Shown: positions 28,585 to 40,915, counted from the stretch's first letter. The stretch: DNA of 64,000 nt from Dipteris shenzhenensis (GCA_047967505.1 CM106540.1), one strand, 5' to 3'. Notes: generated by a model not told the origin, from the letters alone. Numbers and translations are program-made.

Positions 28585-31500
28585 ATGCTCCAAGAGCAGC
28601 TCCAAGAGCAGTTAGATACACTTCAGGCACAGTTAGCTGCTGATGAGCATGAGCATAGGGAGAGATTGGAAAAGAAAATCAATGGTAACAAAAGGAAGAG
28701 ACATTCATCTGATGATGAGTCATCTGATGATGATTCTGATGATGATACTATTATTAGGACAGTCAAAGCCACACTTGTCTTGGATCAGTAGTCAACTAGA
28801 TGATTAATTTTCAGGGGAGAAATTTTTTGAAAAAGATAAGATTAAATGTGCTGCAAATCATTTAGTAGAGAGTGCTGCACTTTGGTGGAACATCACTAAG
28901 CATAGTAAAAGGCGACCAAAATCTTGGAAGTCTTTTCAAAAGTTCATCAAGAGAGATTTCCTTCCCTCACATTTCAAAGCAAAAGCTAGAAACAATGGGA
29001 TACTTTCGGGTAGTTCGATAAGGAAACAATCTCCACATATACTGATAGATTTTGGCAAACGTTGATCCAATTACAATCCTTGGAGAAAGTTAATGAGCGA
29101 GATCAATGCAGAAAGTATGTGGTAGGTCTAAAGTCTAAGTTGAGAGCCGAGATTGACATGTTTCATCCTCGCTCACTGAGCTCAACAATTTCTCTTGCAA
29201 TGAATTGTGAAAGGAAGAATGGGATCCCAAAAGAAGGAAAAGATCCGGAACGGCATGTACCCTTCCATAAGAAAAAGAGATTTGATAAAAAGCCCTTCTT
29301 TAAATCTAAAAATGGTTTGGTTCCACAAAAGACAGATTCTTCTTCGAAGCCAAATGGTGGAACTTTTCCAAAGAAAGAAATAAGGTGTTTCAAATGCAAC
29401 AAGCTAGGACACATAGCCACTAAGTGTCCTAAAAGGAAGAAGACCCCGACGACAAAAGTGCACATGATTGACGACGAAGTAGCCAAGCAAGAGGGAGGTA
29501 AGTATAATTGTCATGCTCTTCTAAACATGAAAGGTTTCATTAATGGCAAAGAGGTTGTTATTTTGCATGACGATGGTAGTACACATGATTTCATTTCAGA
29601 AAGAACCTTAGCAAAGCTAAACCTAGAGTCTTTCCCATCTAATTATAAGGTCAAAGCTGCTTTCACCAAAACAAAGTACAATTGTACTAGAGAAGTCAAG
29701 AATCTTGAAATCTGAATCAAACCCTACAAGGATACACAAGACTTTCTAGTGGCACCCCTACAGGGAGTGTACATCATCTTAGGAATGCCATGGAGGCATC
29801 AATACAATCCTAAGATAGATTACGATTCACATCAGATGTGGATTGAGAAGGACAGACAAGAAATATGTCTGAAAAGCTCAATGAAATCTGAGGTTAGTCC
29901 TTTACTCAAACCCACACAAGCCAAAAGAGCAATTAGAAAACGTGAGAAGACATATCTTATTTTGGTGAATATAGTTACGGCTACTCAACCAAACACTAAG
30001 CCTATGCACCAAAAATTTCTCTCTCAATTTTTTGATTGTTTCTTAGAGGATTTACTGCCCAGACTACCATGTTCTCGACCTGAAGATCATAGGATAGAAA
30101 TCCTATCGAGCAATACTCCACCTTGCAAAGGTCCTTATAGAGTCAACCAGCTAGAGCCAAAGGAAATACCAAAGCAAGTGGAGGAACTGATAGAGAGAGG
30201 ATTGATAAGACCCAGTAGTTCTCCTTATGGAGCACCTCTCTTATTAGTCAAAAAGAAAAATGGAACCTACTGAATGTGCATAGACTATCGTGCACTGAAC
30301 AAAATCACAGTGAAGAACAGATATCCAATCCCTAGGACTGATGATCTATTGGACAAATTGAAAGGGGCCAAGGTCTTCAGTAAGATAGATCTCAAATCCG
30401 GCTATCATCAAGTTCGTATGGTAGAAGAGGATATATACAAGACTACTTTTAGAACTCAAACGGGACATTATGAGTTCTTAGTTATGCCTTTTGGGCTAAC
30501 TAATGCTCCAGCTACTTTTAGTAGAATGATGAACCGAATCTTTCTTAAACACCAAGATTGTGTAGTGGTATTTTTTGATGATATTCTGGTGTTTAGCAGA
30601 GACATAGAGGAGCATAAGGAACATTTGAAGCTAGTCTTTTTACTCTTGAAAGAAAATCAATTGTACATAAATCCTGAAAAGTGCAGTTTCTTTCAAGATC
30701 AGATAGAGTATTTGGGTCACATTGTATCCGTCAATGGGATCCAAGTAGATCCAAAGAAGATTGAGTGCATAGTCACATGGCCTAAACCCCAAGATATACA
30801 TGAATTGAGATCATTCTTGGGATTGTGTAGCTTTTATAGAAAGTTTGTCAAGAATTTTGCATACATTGCACATCCATTGACAGACCTTCTTAGAAAAGCT
30901 AAGCATTTCTTATGGACTGAGCGCCAAGATAAATCTTTTATAGCTTTGAAAGAAGCTCTCACTCAAGCTCCTGTGTTGCAATTACCCAATTTCTCTAGAC
31001 CATTCTTTGTAGTTGTAACCAATGCTAGTGGATATGGAATTGGAGTCGTACTTATGCAAGATGGACATCTAATAGCATATGAGAGTGGAAAATTAAAACC
31101 AGGAGAATGCAATTATAGCACATATGATAAAGAATTAACCACTGTCATGCATGCTTTACGAATGTGGAAACATTATTTGATGGGATCTAAGTTTCTTATC
31201 AAAACCGATCAGCAAAGTATCAAGCATTTGTTGACTCAGCCACTTATATCCGATAGGCACATCAAGTGGGCATCATTTATACAGAGTTTTCAGCCCATGA
31301 TTCAGTATCAACCCTGAAAAGAGAATGTAGTTGCTGATGCTCTTAGCAGAAAGCCAAGTATTAATCCCATCACTGCTGTAGAGACCCAGTCTTTTGAAGG
31401 TATGAAGAATTCTTATCAAGGGGATCCAGACTTCTCCGATTTATGGAACAAATTAGAAAATAACAATTGGAATCCTATGTTGGACTATTCATGCAATGAT

Positions 31501-32270
31501 GGACACCTCTTTTATCAAAAGAAATTATGCATCACTCGACCTTTAGACAAATTGTAATGGAGGAAATGCACCAACCACCATATATGGGACATAGGGGAGT
31601 GACTGCCACTTTACAAGTTATAGCAAGAGAATTCCATTGGCCTACTATAAGAAAAGATGTGGCTAAGGCAACTGGAAGAGCACCCTTTGAGATTATCTAT
31701 GGGAAGGTTTTACCTATTCCTATCACATGACTGACCCATAGAGTGGAAGCAGTAGATGCATTTACCCATGATTATCAAAATATTCTCAAAGAAGTTCGAG
31801 AAGTGATTGCAATAGCTCAAGAGAAGTACACAAAACAAGCTAATAAGAAACGGAAACACATGCTTTTTAAAGAAGGCAATTATGTACTTCTTCGGATTGA
31901 GAAAAGAAGATTGAAAAGTGTTGAGAAATGGCCAGTAATCAAGATGTCACCACGTTTTTATGGACCATTCAAGGTGATTCAGAAAATCAATGATCTAGCT
32001 TATAGGCTTGAATTACCTGATAATTGGAAAATACATAATGCTTTCCATATCAGCCTCTTAAAGCCCTTCAAAGGACTTTACCTATTCATCCTGTCTATGA
32101 AGAGGCTCCATTGATTATTGATGAAGAAGAAATTTTAGAACTTGAATGAATTATTGATCATCAACAAACCTTGACCCGAAAAGGAAATATCTATACTACA
32201 TACTTGCTCAAATTTAAGAATCATCCGAGAGATGATGCTCAGTGGATGCCTGACTGGTTCTTTTGAACTT
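28585..32270 (+). pseudogene. E3 gag-pol, integrase core deleted
   Basis: GAG starts near 28585 with an acidic run (SSDDESSDDDSDDD) and continues out of frame (LVESAALWWN). The C-terminal gag has a perfect knuckle CFKCNKLGHIATKC, then a protease with DDG in place of DSG. RT is complete with FFDD (30571-30582). RNase H has Asn for its first catalytic Asp (31021-31023). In-frame TGA stops lie at 29713, 30271, 31315 and 31728. A frameshift falls near 31535. The integrase zinc-binding region ends at RKDVAK and jumps directly to the C-terminal GRAPFEIIYG block (31670), so the DDE core of about 250 residues is gone. The end resembles a chromodomain (DDAQWMPDW) with further breaks. Confidence 0.88.
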
Positions 32271-32326
32271 TTCCAGACCTCCTTAGTTCCTATAATCAAA
32301 CACGCAATTGAGGTCATTTGCAATCC

Positions 32327-32338
32327 AAGCAAGAGAAA
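32327..32338 (+). promoter_or_regulatory. E3 polypurine tract
   Basis: Purine-rich AAGCAAGAGAAA directly before the 3' LTR. Confidence 0.7.
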
Positions 32339-32596
32339 TGTTACGGAAATTATATTTATGATATATCTTGCTTTGGACATTATTATTTTTAGTCGAGTGT
32401 GACTATGGCAAAGTACTCCATAGGAGTGCATCGGATGCAGTGGGGTCCTAGTGGATACTTTGTGTGGTTAATTGGGGACGCCTGACTAGCTTGTGTTTTG
32501 CTATGCTAGATGATCGGTATTGTGGGTGATTCCATGTAAATACTGATGTTGCTAGTGTCATTGGTGTTATGCTTGATTATTGTGCTTTGAACGCAA
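32339..32596 (+). repeat. E3 3' LTR, truncated after about 258 bp
   Basis: Matches the start of the 5' LTR until 'tgctttgaacgc', then the sequence is unrelated. About 470 bp of LTR are missing. Confidence 0.88.
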
Positions 32597-32759
32597 TGGG
32601 CCTTATGGGTTTTATTGTAGTGGGTGTGCTTGTAATGATTAGTGATGGGTCTATGATTCCCCTAGTCATCCTCACCTACTCCTATTGGGTGTGTATAAGC
32701 CAGTGGTCCCCCTATCCATTCCCCTGGAGGCCATTGTTCCCAGTCCATAGAAGATGGGT

Positions 32760-33170
32760 GCACATGAGGTGATGAGGGAACAATTATAGGGATGGTGGGG
32801 TGTGGGTGGGTGTGAGAGGATGGGAATGACAAGGGGATGGGACGAAGGGACAATGGGCATGCATGGGGGGATGGGCAGGGTGATAGGAGGGCATGAAATG
32901 ATGAGAGGAACGACAAAGGGGGGCAACATGGGGACATGAGGAACAATGATGGGGTGGGAGGGTAATTGATGGCCTCGAGGCTGAGGGGATGAGAGGAACG
33001 ATGAGGAGGAGGACAAGGTAGTAGGAGGAATGGCATGGGGGAATGCAAGGACAACGGTTGGGGGGAAAGGGCAAGGGGGCAGGAGGGACAATGTGAAGGG
33101 TGCAAGGGGGTAGGAGGAATAATGCAAGGGGGTAGGAGGAATAGTGCAAGGGGGATGTGAGTCATCTTGT
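32760..33170. repeat. G-rich degenerate minisatellite
   Basis: The plus strand is strongly purine-rich, with many runs of 4-6 G and motifs like GGAGGAA and GCAAGGGGG. The last part is regular: a 22-bp unit (GTGCAAGGGGGTAGGAGGAA plus 2) repeats at about 33101, 33123 and 33145. Long Pro/Ser-rich open frames on the minus strand are only translations of this repeat. Confidence 0.75.
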
Positions 33171-35399
33171 GGCCTTGGAGTCACTCTTCTAGAGATATAT
33201 GCTAAGATTTGATTCACTTAGAGGAGGTAATTCACAAGTGAGCTCATATCGGGATTTCCAATCCTATCCTAAGCATTGGCTGTCTTGATGGTGACAGCTC
33301 ACAAATTGAGGAGTCTATGAGCCTTGATACCAACACGAAACCCCCTTAAGACCTCAAGAGGAGCACAAGCATACTTCCATCACCTATGGAATCTACATCC
33401 AATTTATTCTCTAGAGTATCCAATCTCTTTGGAGCCACAACCAAAATATAACATCCTATGTTTCCCACTGCCACACCTCCAAACTTTGTCAATATCTTTG
33501 CAACTCAGAAGAAACTTATGGCAACCACAATCCTAGCCAGTGAGTCACACCTAGCTAACACGTGGGATAGAACCATGAAACTCAAGAAGTCTACAAAGCA
33601 TGGGAGTATGCCTACAATGCTCAAGCGCCAGGTAAATAGTTGACTTGAACCAACCCAATGGGAAAACACATGCCACAAATATTCATTAAACTATTACAAA
33701 ATGTAGTACATGGGCAATTTCATCAGGCTAGCTTGGCACAATCATAGTAACTCTAAGCCATCCTGATGGTTGACCTAAACCATCTTCGTGGGAAAATAGC
33801 TGCCCCTTTTGGCTTCATGAGACATCCAAAATTGGATCAGACCACAAGGTGTCCAAAAAATCTTTACCCGAACAGCTTGATTAGCCTACTTAAATGAATA
33901 CCCAATATCCAACAAATCCTAAATTTAACCCTTAGTACTCCTATGATTTGAAGATCCTTCTTGGCTAAGAGTCTTCAACTAATCCTCCTTATCTACTATA
34001 GCTAGCTATTTGATAATTATAGAAGACTAGCTTTTATATTAAAATAGGGCTACAAGAAAAGACGAAGCTTTGAATTATGTGGAGATTTATGCTTACCTTT
34101 GTGCAACACTTTGCTCCTGATTTTTAATTACATATAGTTCTCCAACTAATAGATGGACCACTCTCTATAGCATGTAAGATAGAGTAATTATCTCGAGACA
34201 TATAATTAGTATTGACCATATGCAATAGTCATTAGGGGTACCATGATAATTGCTATCTGTGCTTTTATCCTGCATTTTTTCACCAAAAATTAGTTGTGTG
34301 AATGCTCTGTACCCCAAACTCACAAAGCATGTCATCATCAGTATACTTCTCATATTGTTGTGTTTGTGCCAAAGGTAAAGAAAAAACTTTTTCAAATGAA
34401 CTCAAACATAATGTATTGATCCAAAAGGACTTGACCTTCTAACCATTACAGTGTGCAAAATTGTTGATATGTTGACATCCTATCTCACCCTTTGTGCCAA
34501 GGAAAGTGTGCATATTCCTCTAAACTCACTTTTTGTAGTCATCTCTAATGTTCCTCAAGCTCCAGGCCAAGTAAAACTTGGAACTCTTCAAAACAAAATG
34601 GTGAATCCATAGCTAACCTTTTAGATGGTTGAAACATCACACTTGCACCTGAGCCACTATCCAAATTGTGATCATTGAACACTATCCTATTTGGATACTA
34701 TATAACCCATGGATTGTATCACATTGGCAGACCACCCTAGGTGATATAAGTGTGGTTAGAAGAGCAGGGCCCCACAGTTCGTGTGTGAGTGAGATTGACA
34801 GGATGTGAGTACAGTGGACGTGATCATATGTGGGTAGTAGGGGTGTTAGTGTGGGTGGTTATAATCTTATCATAGACGTGGGTGCATTACTTGCGGGGGA
34901 ATGTGGAAGGATTGCCTTAGGGATTAGACCCACAAAATGATGGTAGAGGCCCCAAATGTTAGCTTCAGATACATAATGGTGGTCTCTCCATAAACACATG
35001 AAGGAGAATGTCAAATTCTTTGCATGCCCTTATGTTGGGAATCCCATTTCCCCATGGGGGTGGCTCATCACCACCTTCATGTGATCAAACTCTAGGTGCT
35101 CAGGCAATGTGTCCAACACAGTCCTTTTTGTGATGAGTTGTTCATGCAAATGCATGAAAACGTCCTTGTCAAAGGTCAACTACATGAGCTAGAATTCAAA
35201 TCTTTGCAAAGTTGGACCCTAGAATCCAACCTTCTCTCTTTCTTCTCCATCTCTTTACTGTTCTCTCTTTACAAAATGTCCCATTCTTCCTAGACAGACT
35301 ATTGTAACCTATCTGCCTAAAGTAATCAACCAAAAATCTATCTTCTCTCTCCTCTTTTCCTCTCTATCTCTTTCTTATTTTGTCTTTATAAAATGGTCA
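33171..35399. other. No gene seen
   Basis: AT-rich, with only short open frames and no recognisable domain. A primer-site-like TGGTATCAAGGC on the minus strand at 33322-33333 has no LTR beside it that I can define. Confidence 0.45.
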
Positions 35400-35690
35400 T
35401 GGAGGGTGAAAATAGTGCCATTCTCCACATCCCAAAGAGGCAAAATGGCAGTACTACCATTCTCCCCTTCGGGTTATGGAGAGTGGCACTAGTGACATTC
35501 TCCCCTTTAGGATATCAAAATTGGCACTAGTACCATTCTCATCTTTGGGATGTGGAGAGTGGCACCCATCATCACTCTCTTTATGAGTTTATAGGGAATG
35601 GGACTAATCCTATTCTCCATAACCTCATAGGGAGAGAGGCATTAGTGCTACTCTTCTCATCTCAAAAGGGAGAATGGTAGTGCTGCACTC
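35400..35690 (+). repeat. Diverged tandem repeat (about 50-bp units)
   Basis: Repeated blocks alternate 'ccattctccc(c/t)ttc/tggg', 'gatatggagagtggcac' variants and 'tagtac/tagtga', in at least four diverged units. Confidence 0.55.
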
Positions 35691-35980
35691 CAGCATAGTT
35701 AGATGATGATGCAAAGGAATGCCATTGTTCCTAATGCAGAAAAGGAGAGAAAGGGAAAGGAAAATGGCGATGCAGATCCTAACATATATGAGGTGCCAAA
35801 GGGCAGCTCAAAAAATCATGCAAATAGAGAGAAGGTGCATGGGGAAAAATGTAGTGCTAAAGGGAAACGTAGGTGACACAAATGCTTGAATTTCTATTTT
35901 CATAGTTCAAGTTGTGGTTCTAGCATATTTTGGATTTTAGGAATTGGTATGCATGTAAGAAATGATGTTGGTAGGAGAAA

Positions 35981-36248
35981 TAGCATTCATGAATGTGGAT
36001 TTTTTAAAAGACACAAGCCTTGCTAGATGGTTGAGGCTAATTAACATTTTGAAAGAAAACTGTTTACATATGGGCTATAAAGAAAGAGCTCATCCAATTA
36101 TTACAGATTATGTTTCCATGGATAAATAGCATTCATGGATGTGGATTTGTGACATTTGAGGCTCATTAACATTTTTTAAAGAAAATCGATTACATATAGG
36201 GTATATAGAAAGAGCTAATCCAATCATTATAATTTATATTTCCATGGA
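35981..36248 (+). repeat. 146-bp tandem duplication, diverged
   Basis: 'tagcattcat(g/a)atgtggat' at 35981 recurs at 36127. The blocks 'gaggct(a/c)attaacatttt', 'agaaagagct' and 'tttccatgga' follow in the same order in both units. Confidence 0.75.
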
Positions 36249-37339
36249 TTTCTTAAGCATTGGCCTTTGCTCATATGGATTTACACTTTTGCATGCATTT
36301 GCACTATTCATTCAGGAGAAAATCACATCATCCTTTCCACTTTTTTTCTCAACCATTCGATGATTCTCTTTCACTTTCAAGATTGAATTCTATGGTATTA
36401 GATGCTTTTTTTTGCTCTAGCTCCATACTACTATATATGTATGCTCCCAACAGTCCTCATCCCCAATATATCACCACTCTTTAATCTAGAAATTTGCATG
36501 TTGTACTACACCCCTACATCTTCTGTGGATCACAATCCAATATTGCAAAATACCTTCATATAACTAGTGGAGGGCTTTTTTGTGTCCTTATTTGATAATA
36601 CAACACCTAGCCAAATGGGATATATTCGTTAGTCATGCTTGACTTAGCTTGACCAAAATGAGATCATCTTGTTTCCCATCCACCTCTAGTTTGAATTGTT
36701 CTCTTGGCTTATTAGACAAGCAAGGCCACTATAATGGTTCTAGGCCTTCTAAACTCATAGTCTTAGTATCTTCTATTTCCACTCCATAACCAAGATATCT
36801 TTCCATCGACTCTTTGGCCAAAAGTCATGACTAAGTTTCTCATGCTGTACAATGGGATTCTCCATGCAAGAAATCAATGTCAACCTAATATTTAATCACA
36901 CGTTCTATTCACTTTGAGTATGAATCCTTGACTTTTGTATTTCCCAGATGAGACTTTCAATATTCCACATTCTTATTCATTTCCAAAATTATGAGATCTT
37001 TGTCATTCAAGTACCTGCTAATAAGAATAGCATCAAGAATTCTTAAGGGTAGTATTTCTCTACCTTTTGCATCACATTTTCACGATAAATACCTTCTAGT
37101 GGCTTCCATTGGATGCCTCATATACTATACAACCCCACTCACCACCATCACAAAGCAAAAATAAATTGCAATGGTTTTGAACAATCCATTAATGCCTCTT
37201 TTTGTTTGAATACGTATCCCTTCATGAATATTTTGAAATCAAAACCCCCCTTAATCACAATTGGAGATGGGTGAGAGTTTCGGCATTCACTAAAGGATCA
37301 CATCAAATGAGGAAATGTCAAAGTACAATTCTTTCTTAG
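36249..37339. other. No gene seen
   Basis: AT-rich with short open frames only. The right end adjoins the DUF7869-like relic and may contain its undetectable C-terminal remains. Confidence 0.4.
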
Positions 37340-38030
37340 CTCCTCTGATAATTGACTAAACCACTACATCAGTGTCCTCATGTGTATGTTCCAACATCAA
37401 GAACCCTAGTTGGACCATTTGAAAGACTCCATATGCAAAAACAAAGGACAAGAATGCCAAAAGGTATCTATTTTTATTCTCAAAACCATAGTTGTCTATG
37501 ATAAGAGTAGCTCTTTGTTGCTTGTACTCTCCACTCAATGAAGTTCTTCATGAACTTGGTGGTCCCAATGTCATAGTTATTTAATGCTCCTTTCATAAGT
37601 CCATATTGATGCATGTGTAAATCTAATGCATCTCTTGACATCAATATAGAGAATAACTTTTGCCTTATGCTACTTTGCTTGTTAGTTGTCTAATGTCTCA
37701 AGGTCAAGGATTCACGAACATAATAACAATGAGCCAATAGTGGAATTAGGGTCATTCTTCTAATATTATAATGAGAAGTTTGCATATGACAATTGGCCAT
37801 GCACATGAGTAAGCATCCTTGATAAGGGTACAAGAAGTTGCATGACACATTTCAAAGATTTTGGTATCAGTTGTAGCCTTTGTATGCAAGTCTTCATTCG
37901 ATCCATCTTGTCATGAATGGTGCAAAGATTTTTCTTTGGACCCATTTTCAAAGCCAAATTGCATGCATAATATAGGCTTCCATTTAATGTCCATTTTTTA
38001 AGACAACCTGCATGCATCATATAGTCTTTC
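37340..38030 (-). pseudogene. DUF7869-like (transposase-like) protein relic
   Basis: Two minus-strand blocks lie in the right order. One at about 38020-37770 reads IHDKMDRMKTC, then PLSRMLTHVHGQLSYANF. The other at 37538-37356 reads LIIDNYGFENKNRYLLAFLS and ends FLMLEHTHEDTDVV. From memory, plant proteins of the DUF7869 group show HDKMDHxKT, ITGMIxHGHG, (L/V)DNxxxENKNR and FLxVGHTHEDID in this order. The D/E-rich ENKNR and GHTHED motifs are thought to mark a transposon-borne protein. Between the blocks the frame is broken by stops and about 140 residues are missing or unrecognisable, so this is a pseudogene. Assignment rests on recalled motifs, not on a search. Confidence 0.5.
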
Positions 38031-39049
38031 TATATAACGTTTGCTAATAGCAGATCCTCCCTCTCCCAGTCTTTGCTCTTTCTAGCTCCATTTTATAGAC
38101 TAACTATGTGAATAGTGTTATAGCACATTCTTTGTTCTTTCCAACTTCTCGTCTCACATTATTTGCTCTTTCTAGCTTCATTTTAAGTGTATTGAACATA
38201 TTGCAATTGCAAAATGCGCTTGTTTTTTATAGACTAACTTGTTTGAAGCAGTATTCCATAACCTACTGAATGTTGACCTTGATAAAGGCTTCTACTTTAA
38301 CACCTCCATTGTTTTGTTGACTTGTCATAAAATGTCCACTTGCGTGTACATGGGTAGGATGATGATTTGTGTCTCGTGTTTGCCAATGATCATTGTGTGA
38401 CTTTTATGGGGCATTATGCTCAACAAATTATTGAATCATGACTTTTCCCGCCTCCACATGCCTCACTCAATTCCGTATTTTCTCCACATCTTCATGCATA
38501 GATTTTTGCACTCCAATATCATATTTTTACTTGTGCCAATAGAAATTTGTCTTTAGAATTCTATGTACCATGTACCAAGCCTTGCAGTAGCAAATGTTAT
38601 TTGTCATTAGGTTAAAATTTAAAGAAGCATCTATTGAGCCGTTGGTCATGAGCCACGAGACTTACCTTCATTTTCACAGCTATTTTAATACTATAGCAAC
38701 AAACTTTATGTACAAAAGCACTCCATGTATGCCTATGTTATAACTCCACAAGTTTTATGATGCCAAATACTTTTAGGTCATATATTCATGTACATCTAGG
38801 CGATAACCTATAATACATCGAGATCATAACCTTCCTATATTTTTTAATGTTTTGTTTGATTTTGTCTTTATTAAATGGGAGGCAATGCTTTTGAGCATTC
38901 ATGATCTCTCCTTCTATTAATCAAATTTTGATAACCTTCTGTGGTCTCTATGCCAACATGGACTTAGGTAGCACAGAATGTGTGTGTAAAGTAGTGGCAA
39001 AGCTCTGCTTGTACTTGCATAAGGCTAGGGATAATCCCTCTTAGGAATT
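38031..39049. other. No gene seen
   Basis: AT-rich. The part nearest 38030 could be the N-terminal remainder of the DUF7869-like relic (minus), but no block is clear enough to call. Confidence 0.4.
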
Positions 39050-39290
39050 CAACTTGCATGTTCTACATGCAAGTTCTACATATGATTCCTACATGCAACA
39101 TGCGAGTTCTACATGCAACATGTGAATTCTACATGTAACTCCTACATGCATGTTCTACATGCAAGTTCTACATGTGAGTTCTACATGCAACTCCTACATG
39201 CAACTTGTAACTCCTACCTGCAACTTCTATATGCAAGTTCTACATGTAGAGAGAGAATGTCTTACAATTCCTACATGCAAAGAGGAAAGC
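39050..39290 (+). repeat. Minisatellite of about 15 bp (TTCTACATGCAAG and variants)
   Basis: At least 14 diverged copies of TTCTACATGCAAG, CTCCTACATGCAAC or TTCTACATGTGAG. Units centre on the palindrome-rich ACATGCA and ACATGT. Confidence 0.85.
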
Positions 39291-39299
39291 TCTCCAACT

Positions 39300-40183
39300 T
39301 TTATAAATACCCCATAATGGAATGAAGCCCAGACTCTGGGGCATTGGGTTGAGTTCTACTTGCTATTCCAAGCAATTGTCTCAAGTGTCCATGCTTCCTT
39401 GCACTCCACATCCAAAAGCATGTCTTAACCTTGCAACTCCTCCTCCCTCTCCTCCAACCTTGCAACCCATCCTCTCCCTCTCCTTCTTCCCCCTCCTCCT
39501 TCTCCTCCTTTCTCCTCCTTTCTTCTCTGTCTCCTTTGCCCCCATGCTCTTACATCTTCTTCCTCTCCCACTCCTATGCTCCCCCTAAACCGTTAGTTCC
39601 TCAACCCTTAACCTCCATGATCTACGAGGGAGACGAGTTCTCCATCATGTACTGTACCCTGAACTTGGGATCCTCCTTCTAACCCTTGAACCTCTTCTAA
39701 ACTCTGGAACCTCTCTTTGAATCTTGGAATCTCTTTTTAGTTCGTGAACCTCACTCTAACCCTTAAACTCCTCCTAAACTCTTCAACCCCCAATGAAGGC
39801 GAAAGCCTTCATTACCCCAACCATGATGATGTATGTCCCTTTCACACATGCATGCACTATGTTTGCATACCACACTTAAGCCTACATCTCTCACCAAAAT
39901 ACAACTCAAGGTCCTAAGCTACACTTATACTATAAATGACAACACCGATATATCTGTAGGTGACAAAAAGCCTCGGAACCCTGCATACTAAGATAACCCT
40001 GCTCTTCCTACGGAAGCCGTGGGAAAGAGCCAACATCTTCGCCTATGATCAAGTAATGTATTTTTCCATTTTGTGATCTTTCATGTGTTTTTAATGTTTT
40101 GACAAGTATTTATGGATGAAGTCTTTTGTGATCTTCCATGTGTTTTTAAGATTTTGACAAATAGTTATGTGTAAAACAAATTC
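39300..40183. other. No gene seen; pyrimidine-rich stretch
   Basis: 39430-39590 is almost pure C/T (CTCCT repeats) and yields spurious Pro/Ser/Leu-rich frames. 39660-39790 repeats 'ctaaacc/ctggaacctct' loosely, with 'aaccttc/aactc' variants. Confidence 0.45.
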
Positions 40184-40208
40184 TCTGTGTGTGCGCGTGT
40201 GTGTGTGT

Positions 40209-40246
<38 letters not shown>
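40184..40246 (+). repeat. (GT)n-(CT)n compound microsatellite
   Basis: A GTGTGTGCGCGTGTGT run is followed directly by about 17 CT units. Confidence 0.9.
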
Positions 40247-40252
<6 letters not shown>

Positions 40253-40569
40253 GTGGGAATGTGTTTCAATTCATGAACATTAAGCTCAGAGTTACTCTTT
40301 GAATTTTTGTTTCCTATTATCAATTGCCTCATCCATATTTTTAGCCCCAATAAGCTACTAAGTAGTGCCTAGGAATATTCTCTCACCTATACTTTTTCAC
40401 ATTTTACAAGAAAGAAAAGATAAAGTTGGCATTAACGCATAGTTTATTGGGAGTCAAAATTAGGTGACACTAGAGAAAGGGTTGAGAAAAGCAAGGAGAG
40501 CTTGCTTTTATAAATCAATACATAAAAAAGAATGAAATAAACAAGGTGGCAATGTCATTGTGATCTACA

Positions 40570-40915
40570 TAAAGGAAGAAAAGGAAATCGGAGTGATAAA
40601 TGTGAGAGAAGATTTTTTCCTTTATTTCCACATTTTTAGTGGATGTTGAATGCATAGATTGATCTATCCAATATGCATAGGAAGTGTGAAATCTTATTAC
40701 TTCTTTTGGTATGTCAGTCCATATGTGATCAAGGTGGCTAACGTAAATTGTTGTGGGCTCATGGATATGCATATGATAATTGTGGCTCGCCATCATTCTT
40801 TGAAGGTTTATTGACCTTATTGTGTTTTTAGACATGTCTATGTTGAAGTCTACCACCAATATTATGTTTTTATTCTCATTATGTATATTTTCAAGTACTT
40901 TTTTTAGGAGGTCAA
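40570..40915 (-). pseudogene. EEP (AP-endonuclease-like) domain relic, Helitron- or LINE-type
   Basis: The minus-strand frame reads VLENIHNENKNIILVVDFNID, then LQRMMASHNYHMHIHEPTTI and SHLDHIWTD, then SYAYWIDQ. The order DFN, EPTxI and DHIWT is that of the endonuclease/exonuclease/phosphatase fold carried by LINEs and some Helitrons. In the intact fold GDFN is expected; here the Gly is Val. The frame is cut off at its N-terminal side by the LTR beginning at 40916. No helicase, RT or Rep domain lies nearby, so the parent element cannot be named. Confidence 0.5.

Larger units (their letters stand above)
26501..32596 (+). mobile_element. E3: Ty3/gypsy LTR retrotransposon, heavily decayed, 3' LTR truncated
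   Basis: The 5' LTR, tRNA-iMet primer site, leader, gag-pol, polypurine tract and the first 258 bp of the 3' LTR are present in order. The shared LTR part differs by about 15 substitutions (hand count, about 94% identity), so this is the oldest of the three gypsy insertions. Most stops are TGA. The catalytic core of integrase is deleted. No target-site duplication can be tested because the 3' LTR is cut off. Confidence 0.92.

Noticed and set aside
32662-33217. Pro/Ser-rich minus-strand frames of 120-180 codons
   Set aside because: They are translations of the G-rich minisatellite. Low complexity with no protein-like pattern.
33322-33333. Primer-site-like TGGTATCAAGGC on the minus strand
   Set aside because: Differs from the tRNA-iMet site, and no LTR end (CA) or second LTR could be found next to it.
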